Shown: piece after piece, positions 35,294 through 44,593 of the stretch
Position numbering within the stretch: position 1 is the stretch's first letter
Layout of the letters: each line of letters begins with the position of its first letter
NCBI RefSeq assembly: GCF_042652085.1
Contig: NZ_JBHSJF010000001.1
Span: 248,001 to 312,000 of the forward strand
DNA from: Flaviflagellibacter deserti
GTDB taxonomy: Bacteria; Pseudomonadota; Alphaproteobacteria; Rhizobiales; Methylopilaceae
Direction: 5' to 3'
DNA: 64,000 nt
Notes under the pieces: model-generated
Told to the model about the DNA's origin: nothing
The model's input: the letters and a program-made list of their open reading frames with translations, nothing else
The model's database searches: none
Position numbers and translations under genes: made by a program

Positions 35294-35671
35294 ATGACCG
35301 ACGACGATTACTATCCGCCCGTCTCGCCAATTTCGGCCGGGCTGCCGGGCAAGTGCCCCCGCTGCGGGCGCGGCCATCTCTTCAAGAACTTCATCGACGT
35401 TCCACCGGCCTGCGACGCCTGCGGCCTGGACTACGCCTTCGCCGATTCCGGCGACGGTCCGGCGGTGTTCGTCATCATGATCGCCGGCTTCGTCGTGCTC
35501 GGTTTTGCGCTCTGGCTCGAATTCACCTATGAGCCGCCGATGTGGGTACACATCGTCGTATCGCTCCCGCTCCTGATCGTCGTGTGCGGCGGACTGCTCC
35601 GCGTGCTCAAAGGCGTGCTGATCTGCCTGCAATACCGCAACAAAGCCGCGGAAGGGCGCTGGGAGGGTTAG
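35294..35671 (+). CDS. DUF983 family membrane protein with zinc-ribbon motif
   Basis: This 125-residue protein has two CxxC pairs at its start (GKCPRCGRGHLF and PACDACGLDYAF), followed by two hydrophobic helices. DUF983 proteins are often near terminal oxidase genes and are suspected assembly factors; no activity is known. Its ribosome site GGGGAG (35282-35287) overlaps the end of the preceding repeat element, six bases from the ATG. Confidence 0.85.
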   Translation: MTDDDYYPPVSPISAGLPGKCPRCGRGHLFKNFIDVPPACDACGLDYAFADSGDGPAVFVIMIAGFVVLGFALWLEFTYEPPMWVHIVVSLPLLIVVCGGLLRVLKGVLICLQYRNKAAEGRWEG

Positions 35672-35682
35672 ACCTCTTGCCC

Positions 35683-36405
35683 ATGCAGCAGCGTTCCATC
35701 CTCATTCCCGGCCTCGCCGCATTGGTCGCATTCGCGATCCTGATCGGTCTCGGCACCTGGCAATTGGCGCGCCTTCACTGGAAGGAAGCGCTGATCGCGA
35801 CGGTCCAGCAGCGCGTTGCCGAGCCGCCCGCCGCGCTGCCTCCGCTGGCGGAATGGAAGAATCTCGACCTTTCCGAATGGGAATACCGGCCGGTCACGCT
35901 GAAGGGCCGCTTCTGGTACGATCGCGAGGCCTATGTCTACACGCTCCTCAGCGACCCCAAGGGCAAGCTCGAAGGGCCTGGCTATTGGGTGATGACGCCG
36001 CTCCAGATCGACGGCGGCGGCAATGTCATCGTCAATCGCGGCTTCATCCCGCTGGATCACCCGGAGATGAAGGTCGCGCAGACCAACGGCGAGGTCGAGA
36101 TTCGGGGCCTGCTACGCGGCCCAGAGGAGCGGAATATGTTCACGCCCGACGATTTTCCGGCCAAGAGCCTTTTCTACGCCCGGGATGCAGCGGCGATCTC
36201 GGCCGGGATGAGCTTCGATGCCGCGCCGTTCACTATCGACGCACTGGAGACGCCGCCGGGTGGCCTGCCGCAGGCGGGGGAAACCCGCATGAGCTTCCCC
36301 AATCGGCATTGGGAATATGCGCTGACCTGGTATGGCCTCGCCGCCAGTCTGGTCGCAGTGATGGCCGGCCTCCTGTGGAGCCGCCGTCGTCGCGCGGCCT
36401 CATGA
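35683..36405 (+). CDS. SURF1 family cytochrome oxidase assembly protein
   Basis: This 240-residue inner-membrane protein has a helix at each end: LIPGLAALVAFAILIGLGTW and ALTWYGLAASLVAVMAGLLW. The central conserved EYRPVTLKGRFWYDREAYVY and IVNRGFIPLDH are typical of SURF1/Shy1, which helps insert haem A into subunit I. It starts 11 bases after DUF983 and ends the cox cluster. There is no ctaA in the window. Confidence 0.92.
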   Translation: MQQRSILIPGLAALVAFAILIGLGTWQLARLHWKEALIATVQQRVAEPPAALPPLAEWKNLDLSEWEYRPVTLKGRFWYDREAYVYTLLSDPKGKLEGPGYWVMTPLQIDGGGNVIVNRGFIPLDHPEMKVAQTNGEVEIRGLLRGPEERNMFTPDDFPAKSLFYARDAAAISAGMSFDAAPFTIDALETPPGGLPQAGETRMSFPNRHWEYALTWYGLAASLVAVMAGLLWSRRRRAAS

Positions 36406-36460
36406 ACTTGCCTCACCCCTGTAGCGCTACTAGGTTGCAACGATCTCCTCGGGAAGAGTG

Positions 36461-37876
36461 ATGAACCCGTCTTACGTCTCGACTCGCGGCGAAGCGCCCG
36501 AACTGGGCTTTCTGGATGTCCTTCTGGCCGGCCTCGCCCGCGATGGCGGACTCTATGTGCCGTCCGAATGGCCGCATCTCTCCGCTGAAACCATCGAAAG
36601 CTTTGCCGGCGCGCCCTATGCGGCAGTCGCCGAGGCCGTGATCTCGCCCTTCGTCGGCGATGCCTTCGCGCCGGCCGACCTTCGCTCGATGATCGACGAA
36701 GCCTATGCCAATTTCCGTCATCCGGCGGTGGCGCCGCTTGTCCAGACCGGCACGAACAGCTTCGTGCTCGAGCTCTTCCACGGCCCGACCCTGGCCTTCA
36801 AGGACGTGGCGATGCAGCTCTTGGCGCGGATGATGGACCGTGCGCTGATGCTGCGCGGTGAGCGGGCGACGATTGTCGGCGCCACTTCGGGCGATACCGG
36901 CGGCGCGGCCATCGAGGCGTTCCGCACCTGCGAGCGGGTCGATGTCATCATCCTGTTCCCGCACGGCCGCGTTTCGGACGTCCAGCGCCGCCAGATGACG
37001 ACGGTCGATGCACCGAACGTTCACGCCGTGGCGGTCGAAGGGAACTTCGACGACTGTCAGGCGCTCGTGAAGGCAATGTTCAACGACCACCGTTTCCGTG
37101 ACGGCCAGAAGCTTGCGGCGGTCAATTCGATCAACTGGGCGCGCATCCTCGCCCAGGTGGTCTACTACTTCACCTCGGCGGTCGCGCTCGGCGCCCCGCA
37201 TCGCCCTGTTTCGTTCGTCGTTCCGACAGGCAATTTCGGCGATGTCTTCGCCGGCTGGGTCGCCAAGCGAATGGGCCTGCCGATCGAGCGCCTGGTCGTC
37301 GCCACCAATTCGAACGACATCCTCGCCCGCACCATCGAGACAGGCCGCTGCGAGGTGAAGGGCGTCCATCCGACGACCTCGCCCAGCATGGACATCCAGG
37401 TCTCGTCGAACTTCGAACGTCTCGTCTTCGAGGCCGAGGGTCGCGATCCCGCTGCCGTGCGCCGCCACATGGCCTCGCTCGGCCAGGCCGGTGCTTTTAC
37501 GCTAGGCAATACGCCGCTCGCCGCCATTCGTGGCGAGTTCGACGCCGGACGGGCGAACGAGACGGAGACGTCCGAGACGATGCGCCGTCTGCTGCGCGAG
37601 AGTGGTTATCTTTCCGATCCGCACACGGCGGTCGCCTTATCGGTCTCGCAGCGTCTTGCCGGCGATCCGGAAGTGCCGCGCGTCGTTCTCGGCACCGCGC
37701 ACCCGGCGAAGTTCCCCGACGCCGTGATTGCGGCGACGGGCGAGCATCCCGACCTGCCGGAGCATGTCGCCCACATCATGCAGGGCGCCGAGCGGATGAC
37801 CGTGTTGCCCAACGATCTCGTCACGATCCAGGCTTTCGTCGCCGAGAAATCGCGCGCCTCTCTGGAGGTCGTGTGA
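36461..37876 (+). CDS. thrC: Threonine synthase ThrC
   Basis: This 471-residue PLP enzyme converts O-phosphohomoserine to threonine. The PLP lysine lies in FHGPTLAFKDVAMQ, and GATSGDTGGAAIEAF and VPTGNFGDVFAGWVAKRMG bind the phosphate. ATG 36461 follows an in-frame GTG at 36458; GGAAGAG is upstream. It overlaps the following M16 peptidase gene by GTGA. The matching thrB lies at 45628-46593. Confidence 0.95.
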   Translation: MNPSYVSTRGEAPELGFLDVLLAGLARDGGLYVPSEWPHLSAETIESFAGAPYAAVAEAVISPFVGDAFAPADLRSMIDEAYANFRHPAVAPLVQTGTNSFVLELFHGPTLAFKDVAMQLLARMMDRALMLRGERATIVGATSGDTGGAAIEAFRTCERVDVIILFPHGRVSDVQRRQMTTVDAPNVHAVAVEGNFDDCQALVKAMFNDHRFRDGQKLAAVNSINWARILAQVVYYFTSAVALGAPHRPVSFVVPTGNFGDVFAGWVAKRMGLPIERLVVATNSNDILARTIETGRCEVKGVHPTTSPSMDIQVSSNFERLVFEAEGRDPAAVRRHMASLGQAGAFTLGNTPLAAIRGEFDAGRANETETSETMRRLLRESGYLSDPHTAVALSVSQRLAGDPEVPRVVLGTAHPAKFPDAVIAATGEHPDLPEHVAHIMQGAERMTVLPNDLVTIQAFVAEKSRASLEVV

Positions 37877-39147
37877 GCGTCGAAGTCACCGTCCTCTCGA
37901 ATGGACTGACCGTCGCCACCGATACGATGACGGGCATCGGCACCGCCGCCGTCAGCGTCACCTTCGGCGCGGGCGCGCGTAGCGAGGCGGAGAGCGAGCA
38001 CGGCCTTGCTCATCTCCTCGAACACATGGCCTTCAAGGGCACGAAGCGGCGCACCGCGATCCAGATCGCCGAGGAGATCGAGGAGGTCGGCGGCGATCTC
38101 AACGCCGCGACCGGCGTCGAGCAGACTTCATACGACGCACGGGTGCTGAAGGCGGACATTCCGCTGGCGCTCGACATGCTGTCGGACATCCTGACCCAGC
38201 CGCTGTTTGCGGAAGACGAACTCGCTCGCGAGAAGGGCGTCATCCTTCAGGAGATCGGCGCGGTCGAGGACACGCCGGAAGACCTCGTCCACGACCTCGT
38301 CCAGACGGTGGCGTATGGTGGACAGGCCCTCGGCCGTCCGATCCTCGGTACGCCGAAATCGGTGAAGGCGCTCGATCGGGCGGCGATCAGCGGATTTCTC
38401 GGCCGCCATTATCGGGCGCCGCGCGGTGTCGTCACCGCGGCCGGTGCCGTGAACCATGAGGAGATCGTCAAACTCGCCGGCGACCTTCTCGGTGATCTCG
38501 GAAGCGAGGCCGGCCCGCACGCCCCGCTCGCGCAGTGGACCGGCGGCGATATCCGCCAGAAGCGGGACGACGAGCAGGCTCATCTGGTTTTGGCCTTCCC
38601 GGGCAAGGCGATGGCCGACGACGATGCATTCGCGCTCCAGATATTCGCCAACGTGCTCGGCGGCGGCATGTCCTCCCGCCTGTTCCAGGAGGTCCGTGAG
38701 AAGCGGGGCCTCGTCTATTCGATCCAGGCCTTCCATTGGGCGTTCTCGGACACCGGCCTGTTCGGCATCTATGCCGGAACCGGCGAGGATGACCTCGATG
38801 AATTGATGCCGGTCACGCTCGACGAACTTGCCGGAGCCGCGCAAAATACGACGGAGCGCGAGATCGCCCGTGCGAAGGCACAGATGCGGATGAGCCTCGA
38901 ACTCGCCCGCGAGCAGCCGACCTCGCGGTCCGAGCGTCTGTCACGGCAGATCCTCGTTCTCGGCCGTCCCGTGCCGGGAGAAGAGATTCTCGCGCTGCTC
39001 GATGCCGTGACCGTCGAGGATGTTCGCCGCGTCGGACTGGAGACGATTTCGGCCCGGCCGGCGCTTGCAGCGGTCGGCCCGATCTCCAGGCTGATGCCGC
39101 CTGAGCGGATTTCCGAGCGCCTCGGCGCTCCAGCCTACGCTGCCTGA
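37873..39147 (+). CDS. M16 family zinc peptidase, processing-peptidase type
   Basis: This 424-residue cytosolic protein has the zinc motif HLLEH in HGLAHLLEHMAFKG, and SLGAR-type partner features in the second half, FANVLGGGMSSRLFQEVREKRGLVYSI. It lacks a signal peptide, unlike the two secreted paralogues at 15019-17819. It resembles the beta subunit of mitochondrial processing peptidase. It overlaps thrC by four bases (GTGA), a pairing frequent in the order. Confidence 0.92.
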   Translation: MSVEVTVLSNGLTVATDTMTGIGTAAVSVTFGAGARSEAESEHGLAHLLEHMAFKGTKRRTAIQIAEEIEEVGGDLNAATGVEQTSYDARVLKADIPLALDMLSDILTQPLFAEDELAREKGVILQEIGAVEDTPEDLVHDLVQTVAYGGQALGRPILGTPKSVKALDRAAISGFLGRHYRAPRGVVTAAGAVNHEEIVKLAGDLLGDLGSEAGPHAPLAQWTGGDIRQKRDDEQAHLVLAFPGKAMADDDAFALQIFANVLGGGMSSRLFQEVREKRGLVYSIQAFHWAFSDTGLFGIYAGTGEDDLDELMPVTLDELAGAAQNTTEREIARAKAQMRMSLELAREQPTSRSERLSRQILVLGRPVPGEEILALLDAVTVEDVRRVGLETISARPALAAVGPISRLMPPERISERLGAPAYAA

Positions 39148-39149
39148 CC

Positions 39150-39734
39150 ATGGCCTTCCTCCGGGCACTCTCCGACGAACAGGAGCCGGTTCTGAGAGGC
39201 GAGGGGGTGACGTTGCGCCCGCCGGCCGGAGGTGATTTCGAGGAATGGTCGGATTTGCGCGGGCGGTCCCGTGCCTTCCTGAAACCTTGGGAGCCGATTT
39301 GGCCCGCCGACGACCTGACCCGTTCGGCCTTCCGCCGTCGCCTGCGCCGTTATGCCGACGAGCGTCGTTCCGACAGCGCGTATTGCTTCTTCGTCTTCGG
39401 CAGCGAATCCAGCCTTCTGCTCGGCGGGCTGACACTTTCCAACATCCGCCGCGGTGTCGCCCAGTCCTGTACTCTCGGTTACTGGATGGGCGAGCAGTTC
39501 GCCGGCAAGGGTCACATGACGGCTGCCGTGCGTGCCGTCGTTCCGTTTGTTTTCGACCGCCTGGCGCTTCGCCGCATCGAGGCCGCCTGCCTGCCGACGA
39601 ATACCGCCTCGATCCGGCTTCTGGAGAAAGTCGGCTTCGTCCGCGAGGGTTATGCGCGCCAATATCTGTGTATTGATGGAATTTGGCAGGACCATCTTCT
39701 TTTTGCCCTTCTCAGGGACGATGGGTTGCGCTGA
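39150..39734 (+). CDS. GNAT family N-acetyltransferase (RimJ-like)
   Basis: This 194-residue protein has the acetyl-CoA binding site in GYWMGEQFAGKGHMTAAVRA and the late RRIEAACLPTNTASIRLLEKVGF, both typical of ribosomal-protein-alanine acetyltransferases RimJ/RimL. The true substrate is unknown. It starts two bases after the M16 stop, so it is co-transcribed with thrC and the peptidase. Confidence 0.87.
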   Translation: MAFLRALSDEQEPVLRGEGVTLRPPAGGDFEEWSDLRGRSRAFLKPWEPIWPADDLTRSAFRRRLRRYADERRSDSAYCFFVFGSESSLLLGGLTLSNIRRGVAQSCTLGYWMGEQFAGKGHMTAAVRAVVPFVFDRLALRRIEAACLPTNTASIRLLEKVGFVREGYARQYLCIDGIWQDHLLFALLRDDGLR

Positions 39735-39863
39735 TCTGGCGGGATGCGCCAGCTTGCCGAGCGTTCGGCCTGGGGCTACGGAAGTTACGTGGTGCGTTGT
39801 GCCGCGAAGGGGGTTCACGGTTTGCGAGTTCGTGCGGGCCGTGAATCAGGGGAGATTGGCGTT

Positions 39864-42809
39864 TTGAATCTCGTCCGGAGGGCCGTGTGCGCCCTCCTCA
39901 TCCTGTTCGGCGTGTTTGCCGCCGGCGGCCCCGCCGCCGCGCTGGAGCCGATTGTCGTGCCACCCGATCGCGGCGCGATCGATCTGACGCGCGTCGTCGA
40001 ACGGTTCACCAGCGAGGGCGATCGCGTCCAGGTGACGACGGCGCCGGGTGCCGACGGCGTCGTGCGCCGTATCGAGGTGCGCGGCCACGCGGAGGGCCGG
40101 ACCAATTGGGCGCTGTTCGCACTGACCAACACCTCGGACGACCAGATCGACCGGGTGCTCGTCGCGCCGCATTACCGGCTCGTCGGCTCGGGCGTGATCT
40201 GGCCGGACCTCGGCTCGCGCCGCATCGTCGACGTCACCGCGAGCCAGGGTTTCCGTCCGGAGCGCGAGCCAAGCAGCGACGCCGACATCTTCCTGATCAC
40301 GCTCGACCCCGGCGCGACCGTCACCTTCGTGGCCGAGCTGTCGTCGCCGACCTTGCCTCAACTCCATCTGTGGGACCCGGATTCCTACAAGGACAGCGTC
40401 AACGACCTGACCCTCTACAAGGGCATTGTCATCGGTATTTCCGGCCTGATGGCGCTGATTCTGACCATCGTCTTCGTGGTCAAGGGTTCGACCATGTTCC
40501 CGGCCTCCGGCGCGCTGGCCTGGGCGGTGCTCTGCTGGCTGTCGATCGATTTCGGCTTCTGGCACAAGATCTTCAATCTCGGCGTCGGCGAGGACCACGT
40601 CTACCGTGCGGGCGCCGAGGCCACGCTTGCGGCGACGCTCATCGTCTTCCTCGTCGCTTACCTCAATCTCAATCGCTGGCACGTCCGCTTCGCCCATATC
40701 GCGGGCGTCTGGCTGATCGGTCTATGCGCCCTCGTCGGCATCGCGCTGATCGACGCGCCGGTTGCGGCCGGCATCGCGCGTATCTCGCTCGTCCTCGTCG
40801 CCGTTCTCGGCTTCGGCGTCGTGGTCTGGCTGGCGCTGCACAATTTTGACCGCGCGGTCATGCTCATCCCGACCTGGTTCCTGCTGCTGGCCTGGGTGGC
40901 CGCGGCGGGCTTCACCGTATCTGGCGTGCTGCAGAACGACATGGTCGCGCCGGCCCTCGTCGGCGGCCTCGTCCTGATCGTGCTGCTGATAGGTTTCACC
41001 GTCATGCAGCATGCCTTCGCGGGCGCGGGTCTGGCCCATGGTCTCGGTTCCGATCTCGAACGCCGTGCTCTCGCGGTCACCGGCTCGGGCGATCTCGTCT
41101 GGGACTGGGACGTGTCGGCCGACAAGATTCATGTCACCCCGGAATTCGAGCATCTGCTCGGCCTGAAGAAGGGCGACCTCCACGGTTCGGCAGCGACCTG
41201 GCTCGACGTGCTACACCCGGCCGACCGTGACCGGTTTCGCGCCGCGCTCGACATGATCGTCACCGAACGGCGCGGCAAGATCTCGGAGCAGTTCCGCTTC
41301 CGCGCGCAGGACGGCCATTACCACTGGATGCTTCTGCGCGTCCGCCCGGTCATCGCCGCGCATGGCGAAGTCACCCGCTGCGTCGGAACCCTGATCGACA
41401 TCACCGATTCCAAGGCTTCCGAGGAACGCCTGCTGCACAATGCGGTGCACGACAACCTCACCGGCCTGCCGAACCGCCGTCTCTTCCTTGATCGCGTCGA
41501 GAGCGCGCTGTCCTTTGCTGCAGCCGACGAGAGGGTTCGCCCGACGATCCTCATTATCAATCTCGACGGCTTCAAGAAGATCAACGAGAGCGTCGGTCTG
41601 ACCGTTGGCGACACGCTGCTCCTGACACTCGTCCGCCGCCTCGGCCGTCATCTCCGCGCCCAGGACGTGCTGGCTCGTCTCGGTGGCGACCAGTTCGGCA
41701 TCCTGCTGCTCTCCGAGCGGGAAGGGCCGCGCATTTCGGCTTTCGCCGATACCGTGCGTAAGACGATCTCATCGCCGATCAGCTTCTCCGGCCGCGATAT
41801 CGTCATCACCGGATCGATCGGTCTGGCGATGTCCGAACCGAGGACACCGATCACTTGCGAGGACCTCGTCCGCAATGCCGAGGTCGCGATGTTCCACGCC
41901 AAGCGGCTCGGCGGCGATCATATCGAGATCTTCAAGCCGACCATGCGGACGGCGAAGACCGACCGGCTTCTGGTCGAGGGCGAGCTTCGCCGCGCGCTGG
42001 AGCGCGAGGAGCTTCGCGTCCTCTATCAGCCGATCGTGCGCCTGGAAGACCGCCATATTGTCGGCTTCGAGGCGGTGCTGCGCTGGGATCACCCGCGCTA
42101 CAGCCGCCGCCCCGCCGCCGAATTCCTGGCGATCGCCGAGGAGACCGGGCTCATCGTCGATTTCAGCCTGTTCGCGCTGGACCGCGCGTCGAGGCAGCTG
42201 TCGCTCTGGCAGCGCAAGGTGCCGGTCGAGCCGCCGCTGTTCGTGACGGTAGGCCTGCCGGGCAAGCAGTTCGAGCGTCAGGATCTAATCCAGGACGTGA
42301 AGACCGTCCTCTCGCGCACTGTCCTCGCGCGCGGCTCGCTGAAGCTCGAACTGTCCGAGAACCTCGTCATCCAGAATCCCGAGCGCGCCTCCTATATGCT
42401 GGAGAAGCTGCGCGATCTCGGTGTCGGCCTCGCGCTCGACGATTTCGGCACCGGCCATGCGAGCCTGGCCTATCTCGAGCGTTTCGCCTTCGACGTCGTG
42501 AAGATGGACCGCAGCTTCCTGCGCCAGCAGAGCAAGATGCACCGCGTCGCGATCCTGCGCTCGATGATCCAGCTCGGCCGAGAACTCGGCCTCGACGTTA
42601 TCGCAGAAGGTGCCGAGACGGATTCCGATGCGGTCGAGCTCTACCACCTCGGCTGCCAGTTCGCTCAGGGCACGGCCTTTGGCGATCCGATGACGGCGGA
42701 AGCGGCAGAGAAGCTGCTCGGCATCGTGCCCGAGGCGTCGTCGCCGATGTCGAGCGTCCGCCGCGCCATGATGAACGTGGCGCGCCCGCAGGCTTCGTCT
42801 TCGTCCTAG
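39864..42809 (+). CDS. Membrane PAS-GGDEF-EAL protein with altered catalytic motifs
   Basis: This 981-residue protein has a signal peptide (CALLILFGVFAAGGPAAA), a periplasmic part, several membrane helices at about 170-390, a PAS domain at about 405-525, then GGDEF and EAL domains. The GGDEF motif reads GGDQF at 607-611, though the inhibitory-site RAQD is kept five residues before it. The EAL motif reads EAV at 736-738, and the metal-ligand Asn is a Gly at 797 (VTVGLPGKQF). Start TTG 39864 has GGGGAG nine bases upstream; an ATG at 39744 is less likely. It may be a c-di-GMP receptor. Confidence 0.88.
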   Translation: MNLVRRAVCALLILFGVFAAGGPAAALEPIVVPPDRGAIDLTRVVERFTSEGDRVQVTTAPGADGVVRRIEVRGHAEGRTNWALFALTNTSDDQIDRVLVAPHYRLVGSGVIWPDLGSRRIVDVTASQGFRPEREPSSDADIFLITLDPGATVTFVAELSSPTLPQLHLWDPDSYKDSVNDLTLYKGIVIGISGLMALILTIVFVVKGSTMFPASGALAWAVLCWLSIDFGFWHKIFNLGVGEDHVYRAGAEATLAATLIVFLVAYLNLNRWHVRFAHIAGVWLIGLCALVGIALIDAPVAAGIARISLVLVAVLGFGVVVWLALHNFDRAVMLIPTWFLLLAWVAAAGFTVSGVLQNDMVAPALVGGLVLIVLLIGFTVMQHAFAGAGLAHGLGSDLERRALAVTGSGDLVWDWDVSADKIHVTPEFEHLLGLKKGDLHGSAATWLDVLHPADRDRFRAALDMIVTERRGKISEQFRFRAQDGHYHWMLLRVRPVIAAHGEVTRCVGTLIDITDSKASEERLLHNAVHDNLTGLPNRRLFLDRVESALSFAAADERVRPTILIINLDGFKKINESVGLTVGDTLLLTLVRRLGRHLRAQDVLARLGGDQFGILLLSEREGPRISAFADTVRKTISSPISFSGRDIVITGSIGLAMSEPRTPITCEDLVRNAEVAMFHAKRLGGDHIEIFKPTMRTAKTDRLLVEGELRRALEREELRVLYQPIVRLEDRHIVGFEAVLRWDHPRYSRRPAAEFLAIAEETGLIVDFSLFALDRASRQLSLWQRKVPVEPPLFVTVGLPGKQFERQDLIQDVKTVLSRTVLARGSLKLELSENLVIQNPERASYMLEKLRDLGVGLALDDFGTGHASLAYLERFAFDVVKMDRSFLRQQSKMHRVAILRSMIQLGRELGLDVIAEGAETDSDAVELYHLGCQFAQGTAFGDPMTAEAAEKLLGIVPEASSPMSSVRRAMMNVARPQASSSS

Positions 42810-42837
42810 TGCGCGCGGGCGAAGCCCGTCGCGAGAA

Positions 42838-42916
42838 CCGGGACCCAGCGTTCCTCGCGGCGAAGCCGAACTTTAGCTATAGAGCGCCTGCGGCGCACTG
42901 ATGCGCTGGACCCCGG
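42838..42916. repeat. Inverted GGGACCCAGCG repeat between EAL and yqgE genes
   Basis: CCGGGACCCAGCG (42838-42850) faces CGCTGGACCCCGG (42904-42916), complementary at 11 of 13 positions. The pair lies in the 144-base gap between two convergent genes. Such CTGGGTCCCGG units are a common dispersed repeat type in the order, though the name is not established here. Confidence 0.55.
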
Positions 42917-42953
42917 ATCGGCGTGCGCTTTGCGTACTTGTCCAGGGGACGTA

Positions 42954-43619
42954 CTAGGCGTGGCCTGCCACCGACGACAGCATGGCCGGATCGATCCCGA
43001 TCTTGCGCAACGCGCGCTCGTAGCGGCTCTCGACGGGCGTATGGAAGATCAGCTGCGAGTCCGCGGGGCAGTTGAGCCAGCCATTCGCCTGAATCTCGGT
43101 TTCGAGCTGCCCCGGCGCCCAGCCGGCATAGCCGAGCGCGAGCACGGCCGAGGTCGGCCCTTCGCCGCTCGCGATCGCCTTCAAGATGTCGAGAGTTGCG
43201 GTCAGCGAGATGCTTTCGTCGATCGGCAGCGTCGAATTCTCGATGAAGAAGTCGGCCGAGTGCAGGACGAAGCCGCGCCCCGTTTCGACCGGGCCTCCCT
43301 TGAGCACCGATATTGTGTCGGCATTGGCGGGAAGGCGGATCGAGTCGTTCTCGGGAATGACGTCGAGCTGGACAAGCAGATCGTGGAAATTGAGATTTGG
43401 CGCCAGCTGATTGACGATGATACCCATCGCTCCTTCAGCAGAATGGGCGCAGAGATAGATGACAGAGCGGGAGAAGCGATCGTCCAACATCCCGGGCATC
43501 GCGACGATCAATTGACCGTCGAGATAACCTTCCCCGGACACTGATCTCGATCCTGCCGGAATCATACCTACGAGTGTAGGCATGATATGTGCGCTTTGAA
43601 AGGCATCCCAATCGGCCAT
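42954..43619 (-). CDS. YqgE/AlgH family (UPF0301) protein
   Basis: This 221-residue protein matches UPF0301: LIVAMPGMLDDRFSRSVIYL, GAMGIIVNQLAP, VLKGGPVETGRGFVLHS and LGYAGWAPGQLETEI. The function is unknown despite the AlgH name. The frame starts at 43619; an internal ATG at 43583 (MPTLVGMIP) would give a more usual length, and neither has a clear ribosome site. Confidence 0.87.
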   Translation of the reverse strand: MADWDAFQSAHIMPTLVGMIPAGSRSVSGEGYLDGQLIVAMPGMLDDRFSRSVIYLCAHSAEGAMGIIVNQLAPNLNFHDLLVQLDVIPENDSIRLPANADTISVLKGGPVETGRGFVLHSADFFIENSTLPIDESISLTATLDILKAIASGEGPTSAVLALGYAGWAPGQLETEIQANGWLNCPADSQLIFHTPVESRYERALRKIGIDPAMLSSVAGHA

Positions 43620-43679
43620 GATCCATTACTCACGTTCTTGTGGCAGGCCCGCCATCTGTTTCGTGGTAAGGGCCGCCTC

Positions 43680-44528
43680 ATGATCAACCGTCGTACTGTG
43701 CTAACGGCTGCGGTCGCTGCACTGTTCCTCTTCGCGCCTATGGAAATCGTTCTGGCTGGTGCGGGGGTTTCGCCCTGGGCGGAGGACAACGGCGGCAAAG
43801 TTCGCCTCGTTGTGGGAAAGCCCGCCGCCGATGGCTCGCTTCGGGCAGGGATCGAGATCCGGCTGGAGCCCGGCTGGAAGACCTATTGGAGTAATCCCGG
43901 TGCCTCCGGAATGGCGCCGCGCTTCGACTGGGCCGGATCGGAAAATCTCGCCGAAGTCCGAGTGCTATGGCCTGTGCCGAAGACATTCATGGACGGGAAA
44001 TCGGAGGCCGCCGGCTATTCGGGAACGGTCGTCCTGCCGGTCGTCATCAAGCCGGCCGATGCCGGGAAACAGGTTGATCTGAAGCTGACGCTGGACTTCG
44101 GCCTCTGCAAGGAACTCTGCGTGCCGGCGCATGCCGAGCTTGCTTTGCCGGTCTCCGGAAGCAGTCCCGTCGATGCTCTGGCGGCAGCCCAAGTCACCGG
44201 CTTCGAAAGCCGTGTACCGACACCGGTCGGGGTCGGGCAGGGGGGCGACCTGTCGTTCGCAAAAGTCGATCGCGATCCGGCTCAGCCTTCACTTGAAGTT
44301 CATGTTAACCATGCAAGTGGCTTGGAAATAACGGAATTATTCGCCGATGCAGGTGGTGCGGGTCAGGTCCAGCCACTTCAAGCGGACGCGAACGCGGAAA
44401 ACATCCGCCGCTTCCGCGTCAGCTGGCGTGCGTCTGCCAAGCCCTCGTTCGTCGATCTCGTGGCCGTATCCGGCAATCGCGCAATCGCGACCCGTATCGC
44501 CCTCGACGGGTCATCGTTGACGCCTTAA
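43680..44528 (+). CDS. Secreted DsbD N-terminal-domain-like protein
   Basis: This 282-residue protein has a signal peptide (TVLTAAVAALFLFAPMEIVLA) and resembles only the periplasmic N-terminal domain of DsbD/ScsB (LEPGWKTYWSNPGASG). The redox Cys pair is in FGLCKELCVP. The central membrane domain and C-terminal thioredoxin domain are absent. It would need a separate partner for electrons. ATG 43680 is chosen because it begins a clean signal peptide. A peroxiredoxin follows 65 bases later. Confidence 0.82.
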   Translation: MINRRTVLTAAVAALFLFAPMEIVLAGAGVSPWAEDNGGKVRLVVGKPAADGSLRAGIEIRLEPGWKTYWSNPGASGMAPRFDWAGSENLAEVRVLWPVPKTFMDGKSEAAGYSGTVVLPVVIKPADAGKQVDLKLTLDFGLCKELCVPAHAELALPVSGSSPVDALAAAQVTGFESRVPTPVGVGQGGDLSFAKVDRDPAQPSLEVHVNHASGLEITELFADAGGAGQVQPLQADANAENIRRFRVSWRASAKPSFVDLVAVSGNRAIATRIALDGSSLTP

Positions 44529-44593
44529 GTAAGCTTCACGCCGCACTTTCGTGCGGTCCCGCCCCATCCCAAGAAGACACAGTGAGGCCAATC

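Noticed and set aside
43567..43580. CCTACgagtGTAGG hairpin
   Set aside because: The stem is only five bases and lies inside the yqgE coding region, so it is likely chance.
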